Part shown: one piece after another, positions 18,450-26,829 of the stretch
Layout: every line of letters begins with the position of its first letter
How positions within the stretch are numbered: the first letter of the stretch is position 1
Assembly: GCF_014643455.1 (NCBI RefSeq)
Contig: NZ_BMJM01000001.1
Location: 1-64,000 of the forward strand
Direction of reading: 5' to 3'
Length of the DNA: 64,000 nucleotides
Source: Sandarakinorhabdus glacialis
Lineage (GTDB): Bacteria > Pseudomonadota > Alphaproteobacteria > Sphingomonadales > Sphingomonadaceae
Program-made: the position numbers and the translations under genes
Notes under the pieces: model-generated
The model's input: the letters and a program-made list of their open reading frames with translations, nothing else
What the model was told of the DNA's origin: nothing
The model's database searches: none

Positions 18450-19295
18450 ATGACCCAGGCCGCCGTCAGCTACCAGGTCCGCCTGCTCGAGGAACGCCTC
18501 GGCGCGCCGCTTTTCCACCGCGACAAGGGCCGCGTCGTCCTCACCGAAGCCGGCCACCGCGCCGCGCCGCTGGTGACCGCGTCGTTCGACGCCCTTGCCG
18601 ATGCCTTCGCCGTTGTCCGCATCGAGACCGCCGCCGTGTTGACGATCAGCGCGGCGGTGACCGTTGCCGCCAACTGGCTGGCGCCGCGGCTGGGCAGTTT
18701 CCAGCTGCGCCACCCCGATCTCGCCGTTCGCCTCGACGCCTCCGACACCATCGTCGATTTCGCGCGCGACAAGGCCGATATCGCCATCCGCTCGGCTCGC
18801 AGCATCAGTCCCGGACTCCACAGCGATAGCCTGTTCCCAAGCCACTTCACCGTCATGGCGAGCCCCGAATTCCTCGCCCGCTACAGACTGTCGGCACCAG
18901 CCGACATTCTCGCCGTGCCGCGCCTGTCGCCCGACGACAGCTGGTGGCCATTGTGGCTGGCGGCTGCCGGCGTCACCGAAGGCAGTGCGCCGCACGTCGG
19001 CCTGCGGCTCGATTCGCAAGTCATCGAAGGCGCCGCCGCGCTCGCCGGACAGGGCGCGGCGCTGCTCAACGCCCGCATGTGGCAGCGCGAGATCGCCCAG
19101 GGCCGGCTCATCGCGCCGTTCGACATCACTGCGACCAGCGGCGCCTGGTTCTGGCTGGTTTGTGCCGAAGGCCGCCGCAACATTCCCAAGATCAGCCACT
19201 TTCGCGAATGGCTGCTCGCCGAGATCGCCGGCGAAGCACGCTTGGCAAACGACCCAGCGCTTTTGCCAAACGACAACAAGCCGGCGACGCTCTAG
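18450..19295 (+). CDS. LysR-family transcriptional regulator (GcvA-like), start codon unclear
   Basis: The protein has the LysR substrate-binding domain (residues about 60-270 from 18450), with DFARDKADIAIRS and GLHSDSLFPS typical of the GcvA/AmpR-like group. The first ATG at 18450 cuts into the DNA-binding helix-turn-helix. Upstream, the same frame back to 18351 reads RQLPPLAAVRVFEAAARHGN and FTRAAAELG, the missing first helices. Between the in-frame TAG at 18324-18326 and 18450 there is no ATG, GTG or TTG; only an ATA at 18336 and a CTG at 18369. Either a rare start codon is used or the native start has been lost. The gene precedes an NTF2-like gene by 32 bases. Confidence 0.75.
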   Translation: MTQAAVSYQVRLLEERLGAPLFHRDKGRVVLTEAGHRAAPLVTASFDALADAFAVVRIETAAVLTISAAVTVAANWLAPRLGSFQLRHPDLAVRLDASDTIVDFARDKADIAIRSARSISPGLHSDSLFPSHFTVMASPEFLARYRLSAPADILAVPRLSPDDSWWPLWLAAAGVTEGSAPHVGLRLDSQVIEGAAALAGQGAALLNARMWQREIAQGRLIAPFDITATSGAWFWLVCAEGRRNIPKISHFREWLLAEIAGEARLANDPALLPNDNKPATL

Positions 19296-19327
19296 ACTTG
19301 CCGGCAGATCAGAAAAGGCAGCCCCGC

Positions 19328-19774
19328 ATGACCGTCGATATGCTCCAGCGCTGGCACGACTATATCAGGAACCCCGATCACGCGGTGCTGCTCGAAATGC
19401 TTCACCCCGACGTGATCTTCGAAAGCCCCGTCGTCCACACCCCGCAGCACGGCCGCGATATCACCTTCAAATATCTCGCCAGCGCCGACAAGGTCCTTGG
19501 CGGACCCGGTTTCACCTACACCGGCGAATGGCGCGCCCAGAACAGCGCCATCCTCGAATTCGAGAACGTCATCCGCGGCATCAAGGTCAACGGCATCGAC
19601 ATGATCACCTGGAACGACGCCGGCCAGATCACCCACTTCAAGGTCATGGTCCGGCCCCTGAAAGCGATCCAGCTCGTCCACCAGATGATGGGCGAGATGC
19701 TCGCGGCCGCTTCCGCCGCCCCCGCCAGCGCGGCCGCTTCCGCCGCCCCAGCCAGCGCGGCCGCGTCAGGGTAG
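19328..19774 (+). CDS. NTF2-like (SnoaL-fold) protein
   Basis: The 148-residue protein has a cone-shaped NTF2 fold signature ([25 protein letters not shown], then [19 protein letters not shown] and [14 protein letters not shown]). Such proteins bind or isomerise small hydrophobic ligands; nothing here fixes the ligand. The last 25 residues are a low-complexity Ala/Ser/Pro tail from an imperfect duplication of SAAPASAAA. The stop overlaps the convergent queA gene by nine bases. It may be the target of the LysR regulator just upstream. Confidence 0.75.
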   Translation: MTVDMLQRWHDYIRNPDHAVLLEMLHPDVIFESPVVHTPQHGRDITFKYLASADKVLGGPGFTYTGEWRAQNSAILEFENVIRGIKVNGIDMITWNDAGQITHFKVMVRPLKAIQLVHQMMGEMLAAASAAPASAAASAAPASAAASG

Positions 19775-20788
19775 CAGCAAGCTTCCGTCGCCATAAGAAT
19801 AGAACCGGTACCCGTCGGCGATGGCGTGCGCATAGGCAGCGCGCATGACCTCCACTCCCATCAGCGCCGACACCAGCATGAACAGCGTCGACTTCGGCAA
19901 ATGAAAGTTCGTCACCAGCCCATCGACCGCGCCGAAGCGATACCCCGGCGTGATGAAAATCGACGTGTCGCCGGTAAATTCCCCGATGACGCCGCCCGAC
20001 ACCGCCGATTCAAGCAGCCGCAGCGACGTCGTGCCCACCGCGATCACCCGGCCTCCCGCCGCCCGCGCCGCGTTTAACCGCGTCGCCGTCGCCGCATCGA
20101 TACTGCCCCATTCGGCATGCATCCGGTGATCGTCGGTGTCATCGACCTTGACCGGCAAGAACGTTCCCGCCCCCACATGCAGCGTCACCGTCTCGCGCCC
20201 GACGCCCGCCGCCGCCAACTCCGCCCATAATTCCGGCGTGAAATGCAGCCCCGCCGTCGGCGCCGCCACCGCGCCATCCCGCGCCGCGTGCAAGGTCTGG
20301 TAATCCTCCGCATCGCGCGCATCGGTCGCCCGCTTCGACGCAATATACGGCGGCAACGGCATCGCGCCCGCCGCAATCATCGCCTCGGCCAGCACCCCGT
20401 CGCTGAAAAACCGCCACAGCACCGCCCCCTCGTCACCGCGTTCGAGCACCTCGCCGTGCAACCCCGCCCCGAACTCGGTCACATCGCCGATCCGCAGCCG
20501 CCGCGCATTCCGCACAAAGCTCCACCACACATCCGTCGCCTCGCGCTTGTGCAACGTCACTCCGATCCGCGCCTCGCCTTTCACGCCCTGCAACTGCGCC
20601 GGGATGACCCGCGTATCGTTGACCACCAGCACATCGCCGGCCCGCAACCGCCCCGGCAGATCCCGCATCCCCAAATCCGCCAACACACTGCCGCGAACCT
20701 CCAGCATCCGCGCCGCATCTCGCGGACTTACCGGCCGCAGGGCAATGTTCTCGGTGGGCAATTCAAAGTCAAAATCGGAAACGCGCAT
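19766..20788 (-). CDS. queA: S-adenosylmethionine:tRNA ribosyltransferase-isomerase
   Basis: QueA transfers the ribosyl part of SAM to 7-aminomethyl-deazaguanine in tRNA, forming epoxyqueuosine. Family motifs are FDFELP near the start, [44 protein letters not shown], the residues HAEW, and [16 protein letters not shown]. The length is 340 residues. ATG at 20788 gives the conserved N-terminus [11 protein letters not shown]; the frame to 20899 runs into a repeat. No tgt gene is adjacent. Confidence 0.95.
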   Translation of the reverse strand: MRVSDFDFELPTENIALRPVSPRDAARMLEVRGSVLADLGMRDLPGRLRAGDVLVVNDTRVIPAQLQGVKGEARIGVTLHKREATDVWWSFVRNARRLRIGDVTEFGAGLHGEVLERGDEGAVLWRFFSDGVLAEAMIAAGAMPLPPYIASKRATDARDAEDYQTLHAARDGAVAAPTAGLHFTPELWAELAAAGVGRETVTLHVGAGTFLPVKVDDTDDHRMHAEWGSIDAATATRLNAARAAGGRVIAVGTTSLRLLESAVSGGVIGEFTGDTSIFITPGYRFGAVDGLVTNFHLPKSTLFMLVSALMGVEVMRAAYAHAIADGYRFYSYGDGSLLLP

Positions 20789-20843
20789 GGCGTCCCCATA
20801 GATTGCTCGATGAAAACAAGAAAGCAGAGCCTCCGGCGGTTGA

Positions 20844-20932
20844 GGCCTTGGCCCCAATCCCCATCTAATTTCGTCACCCCGGCGAAGGCCGGGGCCCATC
20901 TCCTATGCTTGCGAATTGAGGGGGCCAAGGCC
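20844..20932. repeat. nested inverted repeats with a GTCACCCCGGCGAAGGCC core
   Basis: An outer pair, GGCCTTGGCCCC at 20844-20855 and its complement at 20921-20932, encloses a short hairpin CCCCGGC-GAAG-GCCGGGG at 20877-20894 within a GTCACCCCGGCGAAGGCCGGG core. That core resembles the short palindromic repeats common in sphingomonad intergenic DNA. It lies between queA and the glycosyltransferase gene, both on the minus strand, and could act as a terminator for the upstream operon. Confidence 0.65.
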
Positions 20933-20949
20933 CCAGCCGCCGCCGCCCC

Positions 20950-22122
20950 TCAGGCCACCAGCAACCGCCGCGCCGCAATCCCCTCATACGCCCCGAACAG
21001 CGCCTCGAAATGCCGATCCATTGTCCGCACCCCCGGCGCCGCCGCCGCCGAAGCGGCCCTCAGCGCGGGCAACTCGTCGATAGCCGCCCCGATCGCGCTC
21101 GCCGCACTCGCCGCATCGCCCGTCACATACGCCATGCCCTGGCCCGGCACGAGCTGGTCGAAAGCAGCCCCCGAATCCGGCACCACCATCGGCAATCCCG
21201 AAGCGCGCGCCTCCGCCTGCACCATGCCGAAGGTTTCCGCCGACGATCCATGCACCAGCAGGTCGGCACTCGCCATCAGCCGCGCGAATTCGGCACGGTT
21301 ACCGATCGGCGCCAGCAACTGGACATGCGGGTTTTCGCCGGCCGCGCGCACCACCGACGCCCGGGCATGGCCATCGCCGATGATCGCCAGCCCGAGCGGC
21401 CGGTCCAGCCCCGCCGATTCCGCCCCCGCAATCACCATCGGCCAGCGCTTCTCCGGTGAAAACCGCCCGCTGCCCAGCAACAGCGTCGCATCCTCGGGCA
21501 ACCCGCAGCGCTCGAGCAACCGTGCCCGCAATGCCGGATCGCGGTGCGCCGGCGAGAAAATCCCCGGCTCGACTCCCATCGGGATGGTCTCGACGCGCAG
21601 CATGCCGCCGCCCGCCAGCCGCTCGGTCAGGCTCGGCGCCGCGCTGATCACCAGGTCGAACGCCGCATCGAGCCGGCGCAAATGCCGCCAGAACCAGTCG
21701 AAGCCGCGATCGATCGTCTTGTGGCTGGCAACGCCCTCAAACCAGCGATACGCCCAGGCCGAAAGCGGCTCGGCGTGCATGATCAGCGCCCGCGGCGCCG
21801 CCCCGCGCCATTCGGCCACCGCCGTTGCACTCCCCCAAGGCGAGGACGCCTCGACGAAATCGGGCCGCCACGCATCGAGCGCGTCGTGGATCACCGCGTC
21901 GCTGTCGAAATAGAAATAGCTGCGATCGAGCGGAAACCGCGGCGACGGTATGTTGACCAGCCGCGCCCTTGGCCCGAACGCCTCGACGCTGTCGTCGGCG
22001 CCCGGCACGATAACGGTCAGCTCGTGCCCAAGGCGCACCGCGGCGCGCAACTTGTGCCGCGTATAGGTCCGGATGCCGCCCCCGGTGGGCGAGTACAGCG
22101 CCGAGATATCGACGATGTGCAT
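20950..22122 (-). CDS. glycosyltransferase family 4-type (GT-B) enzyme
   Basis: This 390-residue GT-B glycosyltransferase has an N-terminal acceptor domain (MHIVDISALYSPTGGGIRTY) and a C-terminal nucleotide-sugar domain with GSGRFSPEKRWPM, IGDGHARA and the ExxxE-type segment SSAETFGMVQAEARASGLP. It probably adds a sugar to a lipid or polysaccharide on the inner face of the membrane. Its ATG shares one base with the stop of the DUF2141 gene. The GGGIRTY loop is common in mannosyltransferase-like members, but the sugar cannot be told. Confidence 0.85.
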   Translation of the reverse strand: MHIVDISALYSPTGGGIRTYTRHKLRAAVRLGHELTVIVPGADDSVEAFGPRARLVNIPSPRFPLDRSYFYFDSDAVIHDALDAWRPDFVEASSPWGSATAVAEWRGAAPRALIMHAEPLSAWAYRWFEGVASHKTIDRGFDWFWRHLRRLDAAFDLVISAAPSLTERLAGGGMLRVETIPMGVEPGIFSPAHRDPALRARLLERCGLPEDATLLLGSGRFSPEKRWPMVIAGAESAGLDRPLGLAIIGDGHARASVVRAAGENPHVQLLAPIGNRAEFARLMASADLLVHGSSAETFGMVQAEARASGLPMVVPDSGAAFDQLVPGQGMAYVTGDAASAASAIGAAIDELPALRAASAAAAPGVRTMDRHFEALFGAYEGIAARRLLVA

Positions 22123-22679
22123 CAGCGCTTTTTGAGCGGCCCGAAGCTGAACAGCCCGCGGCGATAATTCATCCGCACGCTGATCTCGCTGACGCCCCCG
22201 GTGGACACCACCCGTGCCATCGCCGCCTTGGGTTTCGACAGCGACAGCTTGGGGTTGCTGCCGAACCCGACGCCATCGGTCGACAGCCCGAACTTGCGGT
22301 TTGCGTCGCGGTCGTGGAGCACCGACAGCGAATAATTCCCCGGCCCCGGCGTGCGGATGCACAATTCCACCGGCCCCGATGGCGGCACCGGCTGCTCGAC
22401 GCGGTGGAACATCTTGCCGGCGCGCTTCAGCACCTTGTCGGACGCGAGGAAATCATCCTCGTTGTCGGGGTACAACTCCAGCCGCAGTAGACCGCCCCGA
22501 TCCTTCAACCCGGTGACGGTGACCATCAACGCCGGCCCGGTCTCGCCGGGCCGGCAACGCCCTTCGGCCTTGCCGAGATCACGCGACGGCATGCCGAATT
22601 CGACCTCGGGCGGAACATCCTTCGCCAGCGCCGGCCCAGCAGCAATCGCGGCCGCCAGCATTGCAATCGACACCCTCAT
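22122..22679 (-). CDS. DUF2141 exported protein
   Basis: The 185-residue protein has a signal peptide (cleaved near GPALAKD) and a DUF2141 domain (GLLRLELYPDNEDDFLA, ELCIRTPGPGNYSLSVLHDRDANRKFGL, GFGSNPKLSLSKPK). DUF2141 is a small extracytoplasmic beta-sandwich family of unknown role, common beside exopolysaccharide or envelope genes. Overlapping start and stop codons with both neighbours mark it as the middle gene of a tightly coupled operon. Confidence 0.85.
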   Translation of the reverse strand: MRVSIAMLAAAIAAGPALAKDVPPEVEFGMPSRDLGKAEGRCRPGETGPALMVTVTGLKDRGGLLRLELYPDNEDDFLASDKVLKRAGKMFHRVEQPVPPSGPVELCIRTPGPGNYSLSVLHDRDANRKFGLSTDGVGFGSNPKLSLSKPKAAMARVVSTGGVSEISVRMNYRRGLFSFGPLKKR

Positions 22680-23656
22680 CGCTGCGCCGGCTCCCGCGCA
22701 TTCCGCGCCATCCCTTGCGCATCGGCCGCCGTCAGCATCAGGCCCAGCCCCATGTGCGTCGCCAGGATGATGCTCGCCATCATCGTCATCAACGCCCCGA
22801 TCTCGGCATCGCGGCCGATCATGAAGACCGCCAGTCCGGCAAACACCAGGTCCTTGTTGGGCAGCAGCGGCAGCCGCGACAACAGCATCCGCAATGCCGC
22901 CAGCAGCAGCCACCATTGCAGCGCCACCTGCGGCAACGCCAGATGCCAGCACAGCGCCGCCAGCCCGGTCGTCGAAAAAATCCGCACCAAATGGACCCCG
23001 CCGACAAAGCGCAGGTCCGGCCGCGACAGGCTGAACAGTTTCTTGCGGAACAGCAGGACGACGCTCGAGGTCGCCACCACCACCGCCACCGAGATCAGCA
23101 GCGTGCGGCCATCGATGCCCAGGTTCAGCGCGCCGAGCAGCGGATAGGCCAGCAGCAACAGCCCCAAAGTCACTGCGTTCGCGACCATCGCCGACAGGAT
23201 GGCGACATCCTTGATCGCCCCGAACGGCGTGGACGTCATCTCGGTCCGCCGCCGCGCCCAGGTGTAGAGATACAATTCGCCGACATAGCCAAACAGCAGT
23301 TCATTGCCGATCAGCTTGCGCAACAACGCGGTGATGCCCGCCGCCGGGATCTGCCACAGCCGGCGATAGATCACCCAGTCCGCCACCGGCCCCGCCATGT
23401 ACGATGCGGCGAAAACCAGCCAGAACAGCGGCGATGTCGGCAACAGCGCCCGCACATCGGCGAAATCGACCGTCCGCAGCTGCAGGATGACCGCGACCAG
23501 CACTGACGCCGAGATCGCAGCGCCGACCCACCAGGTCCAGCCGCGCTCGCGTGTCGCCAGCGGCGCCGGATCGGCGGTTCGGGCGCCGGCGTTCATCACG
23601 GCACCGTTCGCGGCGCCCATCACGGAAGCGCCTGTGGCGCCGGAGCTATAGTTCAT
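22676..23656 (-). CDS. polytopic membrane protein, flippase-like (LPG synthase TM-type)
   Basis: About eight membrane segments can be seen in this 326-residue protein (for example AAISASVLVAVILQL, FWLVFAASYMAGPVADWVIYRRLW, VTLGLLLLAYPLLGAL, WWLLLAALRMLL). The layout recalls the lysyl-phosphatidylglycerol-synthase-type membrane domain (UPF0104), but the match is loose. It heads the operon with DUF2141 and the glycosyltransferase, which suggests a role in moving or displaying the glycosylated product. The start is uncertain: in-frame GTG-ATG pairs occur at 23659-23654 and again near 23594. Confidence 0.6.
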   Translation of the reverse strand: MNYSSGATGASVMGAANGAVMNAGARTADPAPLATRERGWTWWVGAAISASVLVAVILQLRTVDFADVRALLPTSPLFWLVFAASYMAGPVADWVIYRRLWQIPAAGITALLRKLIGNELLFGYVGELYLYTWARRRTEMTSTPFGAIKDVAILSAMVANAVTLGLLLLAYPLLGALNLGIDGRTLLISVAVVVATSSVVLLFRKKLFSLSRPDLRFVGGVHLVRIFSTTGLAALCWHLALPQVALQWWLLLAALRMLLSRLPLLPNKDLVFAGLAVFMIGRDAEIGALMTMMASIILATHMGLGLMLTAADAQGMARNAREPAQR

Positions 23657-23868
23657 CACGGGCGCAACACATCCGATCACTAATCAGGCGCCCCTAGGCC
23701 GCCAATATGGCAATAAAGGGACAGGTGGGGGGCCGTCCACGCCATCGCAAGCGCGCTTAACAAATCCCAACGCCCAATCCTCGCCATTCGCTCCCACGCT
23801 GCGCACTCTCGCCGCACCTGCGTTTTCCATTCGTTGCCATGTGCCATCACCGCCGCCATACCCGGGGC

Positions 23869-25017
23869 ATGGCCACCGCCTTTGCCCTCCCGCCGTTTGT
23901 CCAGCCCGAGGGCGCTGCCCAGGTCCGCGCCGGCATCCGCGCCTTTCTCGCCGCCAACCCGCCGCCAACCGACCCGGTGCTCCGCGCCAATTGCTGGTCG
24001 GTCGCCGACCCCGCATTCTCGCGCGCACTCGGCAGCGCCGGCTATCTCGGCATGGTCTGGCCCACCCAGTACGGCGGCCACGCCCGCCCGCCGATGGAGC
24101 GCTACATCGTCCTCGAGGAGCTTCTCGCCGCCGGCGCCTCGGTCGGCGCACACTGGATCGCCGATCGCCAGACCGGGCCGCTGCTGCTCCGCTACGGCAC
24201 CGAGGCCCAGCGCCGCCGCTACCTCCCCGGCATCGCCGCCGGCACACTTTTCGCCTGCATCGGGCTGTCCGAACCCGGCGCCGGATCGGACCTCGCCAGC
24301 GTCCGCTCGCGCGCCGATCGCGTCGCCGGCGGCTGGCGGTTGGGCGGCCAGAAACTCTGGACCAGCGGCGCCCACCACGCCCATGTCATGCTCGCGCTCA
24401 TGCGCTCCGAACCCGGCAGCGAGCGCCAGCAGGGCCTCAGCCAGTTCCTCATCGATCTGAGCGCCCCCGGCGTCACCATCCGTCCGGTCATCGATCTCGT
24501 CGGCAATCACGACTTCAACGAGGTCTTTTTCGACGACGTTTTCATCCCCGATTACGCGCTGGTCGGCACAGAAGGGCAGGGCTGGCCGCAGGTCACCGCC
24601 GAACTCGCTCTCGAACGCTCGGGCCCCGAACGCTACCTCAGCAGCCACGCGTTGCTCGTGACCCTCATCGACACCGCCCGCGCCGCCGGCGCCGAAAATC
24701 CCGCACTCAACGCCGTCATCGGGCGCCTCGTTGCCGAGCTCTGGACCCTGCGCCAGATGTCGATGGCAACCGCAGCCAAGCTTGCGGGCGGCGGCGACCC
24801 GAGTGTCGAGGCCGCCATCGTCAAGGATCTCGGCAACGACTTCGAACAGCGCCTGCCGCTCGCCATCCAGTCGGTCCTCGATCTCGATCTCGACGCATCG
24901 AGTCCGCTGGTCCGCGTCCTCGCCCACCTCCTCCAGGTAAGCCCCAGCTTCTCGCTGCGCGGCGGCACCCGCGAAATCTTGCGCGGCATCATTGCCAGGG
25001 GGCTTGGTTTGCGATGA
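23869..25017 (+). CDS. acyl-CoA dehydrogenase, large partner of a two-gene pair
   Basis: This 382-residue flavoenzyme has the acyl-CoA dehydrogenase fold: an N-terminal helical domain (WPTQYGGHARPPMERYIVLEE), a middle beta domain (GLSEPGAGSDLASV, GQKLWTSGAHHA) and a C-terminal helical domain ending in SFSLRGGTREILRGIIARGLG. It would introduce an alpha,beta double bond into an acyl-CoA. The stop overlaps the start of a second, shorter acyl-CoA dehydrogenase gene, as in heteromeric FadE28/FadE29-type enzymes. The ATG at 23869 fits the family N-terminus better than 23839. Confidence 0.85.
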   Translation: MATAFALPPFVQPEGAAQVRAGIRAFLAANPPPTDPVLRANCWSVADPAFSRALGSAGYLGMVWPTQYGGHARPPMERYIVLEELLAAGASVGAHWIADRQTGPLLLRYGTEAQRRRYLPGIAAGTLFACIGLSEPGAGSDLASVRSRADRVAGGWRLGGQKLWTSGAHHAHVMLALMRSEPGSERQQGLSQFLIDLSAPGVTIRPVIDLVGNHDFNEVFFDDVFIPDYALVGTEGQGWPQVTAELALERSGPERYLSSHALLVTLIDTARAAGAENPALNAVIGRLVAELWTLRQMSMATAAKLAGGGDPSVEAAIVKDLGNDFEQRLPLAIQSVLDLDLDASSPLVRVLAHLLQVSPSFSLRGGTREILRGIIARGLGLR

Positions 25018-25997
25018 GCCAGATGCGCCAACAGATCACCGAAGCCGCCGAAGCGCTGTTCGCCGACACGCCCGACTGGGCCCGGCTCGCCGAGGCCGGC
25101 TTCCCGCTGCTCCTCGTCCCCGAGGACGTTGGCGGGACTGGCGGCGGCATCGGCGGCGACTGGGGCGATGCCTTTGCCGTCCTCCGCGTCGCCGGCGCCA
25201 ACGCGCTGCCGCACCCGCTCGGCGAGGCCATGCTCGCCGCCCACCTGCTCGCCCGCGCCGACATCACCCAGCCGCCCGGCCTGACCGTGATCGGCAGCGG
25301 CGGCGGCCAGTGGCAGGGCGATCGCTTCACCGGCTGGGTCGCCGCCGTGCCCTGGGGCCGCGACGCCGATCACGTCCTCGCCGCCATCGACACCGGCGCC
25401 GACGACCCGGTCATGCTGCTGCTGCCGCGCCCAACCACCGTCACCCCCGGCCAAAGCCCGGCCGGCGAACCTCGGGACCGGCTCGATTATGTCGCCACGT
25501 CGGGCCTCGCACTCGGCAACGCCGACCACAGCCTCTACGGCGCCTTCCTGCGCACCGCGCAATCCTCGGGCGCCCTCGACGCCGCGCTGACGCTGGCCAT
25601 CGATCACGTCAACGCCCGCATCCAGTTCGGCAAGCCGCTATCCAAGCTCCAGGCCGTCCAGCAATCACTCGCCGTCCTCGCCCAGGAATGCGCCGCCACC
25701 GCCATCGCCGGCGCCGCAGCGGCACAAGCGCTCGACCGCGGGCAGGGGGCGATGGAGATGATGGCCGCCAAGCTGCGCACCAACATGGCCATCCACAAGG
25801 GCGTCGCGCTCGCCCACCAGGTCCACGGCGCCATCGGCTTCACCCAGGATTACCCACTCCACCGCCTGACCCGCCGCCTGATGGGCTGGCGCAGCGAATT
25901 CGGCGGCGACCGCTGGGCCGAACTCCTCGGTGCCGCCACGATGCTCGAAACCGGCCAAACCCTCTGGACCGACATCACCCGAAGAAGCGACCAATAA
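25014..25997 (+). CDS. acyl-CoA dehydrogenase, small partner of a two-gene pair
   Basis: This 327-residue protein is short for the family. The N-terminal domain is compact, the middle domain is reduced, and the C-terminal helices (HVNARIQFGKPLSKLQAVQQ, ALAHQVHGAIGFTQDYPLHR, LTRRLMGWRSEFGG) are complete. In heteromeric enzymes the shorter subunit supplies part of the FAD site and has no complete active site alone. The ATGA overlap with the upstream gene supports equal synthesis of both. The acyl substrate is unknown; no steroid-degradation genes are nearby. Confidence 0.85.
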   Translation: MSQMRQQITEAAEALFADTPDWARLAEAGFPLLLVPEDVGGTGGGIGGDWGDAFAVLRVAGANALPHPLGEAMLAAHLLARADITQPPGLTVIGSGGGQWQGDRFTGWVAAVPWGRDADHVLAAIDTGADDPVMLLLPRPTTVTPGQSPAGEPRDRLDYVATSGLALGNADHSLYGAFLRTAQSSGALDAALTLAIDHVNARIQFGKPLSKLQAVQQSLAVLAQECAATAIAGAAAAQALDRGQGAMEMMAAKLRTNMAIHKGVALAHQVHGAIGFTQDYPLHRLTRRLMGWRSEFGGDRWAELLGAATMLETGQTLWTDITRRSDQ

Positions 25998-26002
25998 CCC
26001 TT

Positions 26003-26096
26003 GCCCTCCCCCTCAGCCGTAGGCGACGCCTTCGCGTCAACGGGGGAGGCGAGAGACGCGTCTTCGCGACCCGGGTGGGGGTGTCTCCCCTAACCG
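26003..26096. repeat. dispersed C/G-rich intergenic repeat, long form
   Basis: The element starts CCCTCCCCCTCAGCCG and contains GGCGACGCCTTCGCGTCAAC, then a GGGTGGGGGTGTCTCC-type end. The middle block is shared with the copy at 29713-29782, and the outer ends with the copies at 48890 and 49941. It sits between the convergent acyl-CoA dehydrogenase and cysQ genes and reaches to two bases from the cysQ stop. Confidence 0.75.
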
Positions 26097-26097
26097 G

Positions 26098-26829
26098 CTA
26101 AACCAACCCCCGAACCAACCCCAAAACCTCATCCGCCCTCGCGCGATGACAAATCAGCAAATCCGGCAACAACGGATCCGTCCGATTATAAACCAGCGGC
26201 GACCCATCGACCCGGCTGGCATGCAACCCCGCCGCCAACGCCACCGCCGCCGGCGCACAATTATCCCACTCATACTGGCCACCAGTATGCAGATAGATAT
26301 CTGCCTCGCCGCGCAGCACCGCCATCGCCTTCGCCCCCGCACTTCCCATCGGCACGAGCTCACACCCTAGCGCCTCGGCGATCTTCACCGCTTCACGCGC
26401 CGGCCGCGTCCGACTCACCAACATCCGCAGCGGCCGGTTCTCGGCCTTCAACACCGGCGGAAACTCCGTACAAAAGCAAAGCCCCATCGCCGGCAACGCC
26501 ACCGCCCCCTCGGTCGCCACGCCGTTGATCGACAGCCCGACATGCACCGCCCAGTCATCACGCCGTTCGCCATATTCACGCGTGCCATCCAATGGATCGA
26601 CAATCCATATCCGTCGCGATTTGAGCCGCGCCGGGTCGGCAGTCTCCTCCTCCGACAGGATCGCATCGTCCGGCCGCTCGCGCCGCAGCGCATCGAGGAT
26701 CAGGCGATTTGCTGCCCGGTCGCCCTCCGCGCCCAACGCCTTGCCATCGGGATCCTCGTTGTCGCGCAACTGCAGCAGCAACCGCCCCGCCGCATTCGCC
26801 AGTTCCCGCGCCAAGGCCGCGTCATTCAT
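26098..26829 (-). CDS. cysQ: 3'(2'),5'-bisphosphate nucleotidase
   Basis: CysQ removes the 3' phosphate of PAP, the by-product of PAPS use. The Mg-dependent inositol-monophosphatase-like motifs are SEEE in [22 protein letters not shown] and the C-terminal [11 protein letters not shown]. The length is 243 residues. It is the last gene of the cysD-cysNC-cysQ operon, its ATG overlapping the cysNC stop, which fits clearing of PAP right where PAPS is made. Confidence 0.92.
   Translation of the reverse strand: MNDAALARELANAAGRLLLQLRDNEDPDGKALGAEGDRAANRLILDALRRERPDDAILSEEETADPARLKSRRIWIVDPLDGTREYGERRDDWAVHVGLSINGVATEGAVALPAMGLCFCTEFPPVLKAENRPLRMLVSRTRPAREAVKIAEALGCELVPMGSAGAKAMAVLRGEADIYLHTGGQYEWDNCAPAAVALAAGLHASRVDGSPLVYNRTDPLLPDLLICHRARADEVLGLVRGLV

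Noticed and set aside
16127-18829. A 900-codon open frame on the plus strand
   Set aside because: It is antisense to mgtE and DUF1489 and shows only His/Arg-rich composition from high GC; the minus strand genes have clear families.
23841-25997. A 718-codon open frame over both acyl-CoA dehydrogenase genes
   Set aside because: It is an out-of-frame shadow: its first half is Arg/Pro-rich, and its second half is simply the second dehydrogenase gene, which has its own start at 25014.
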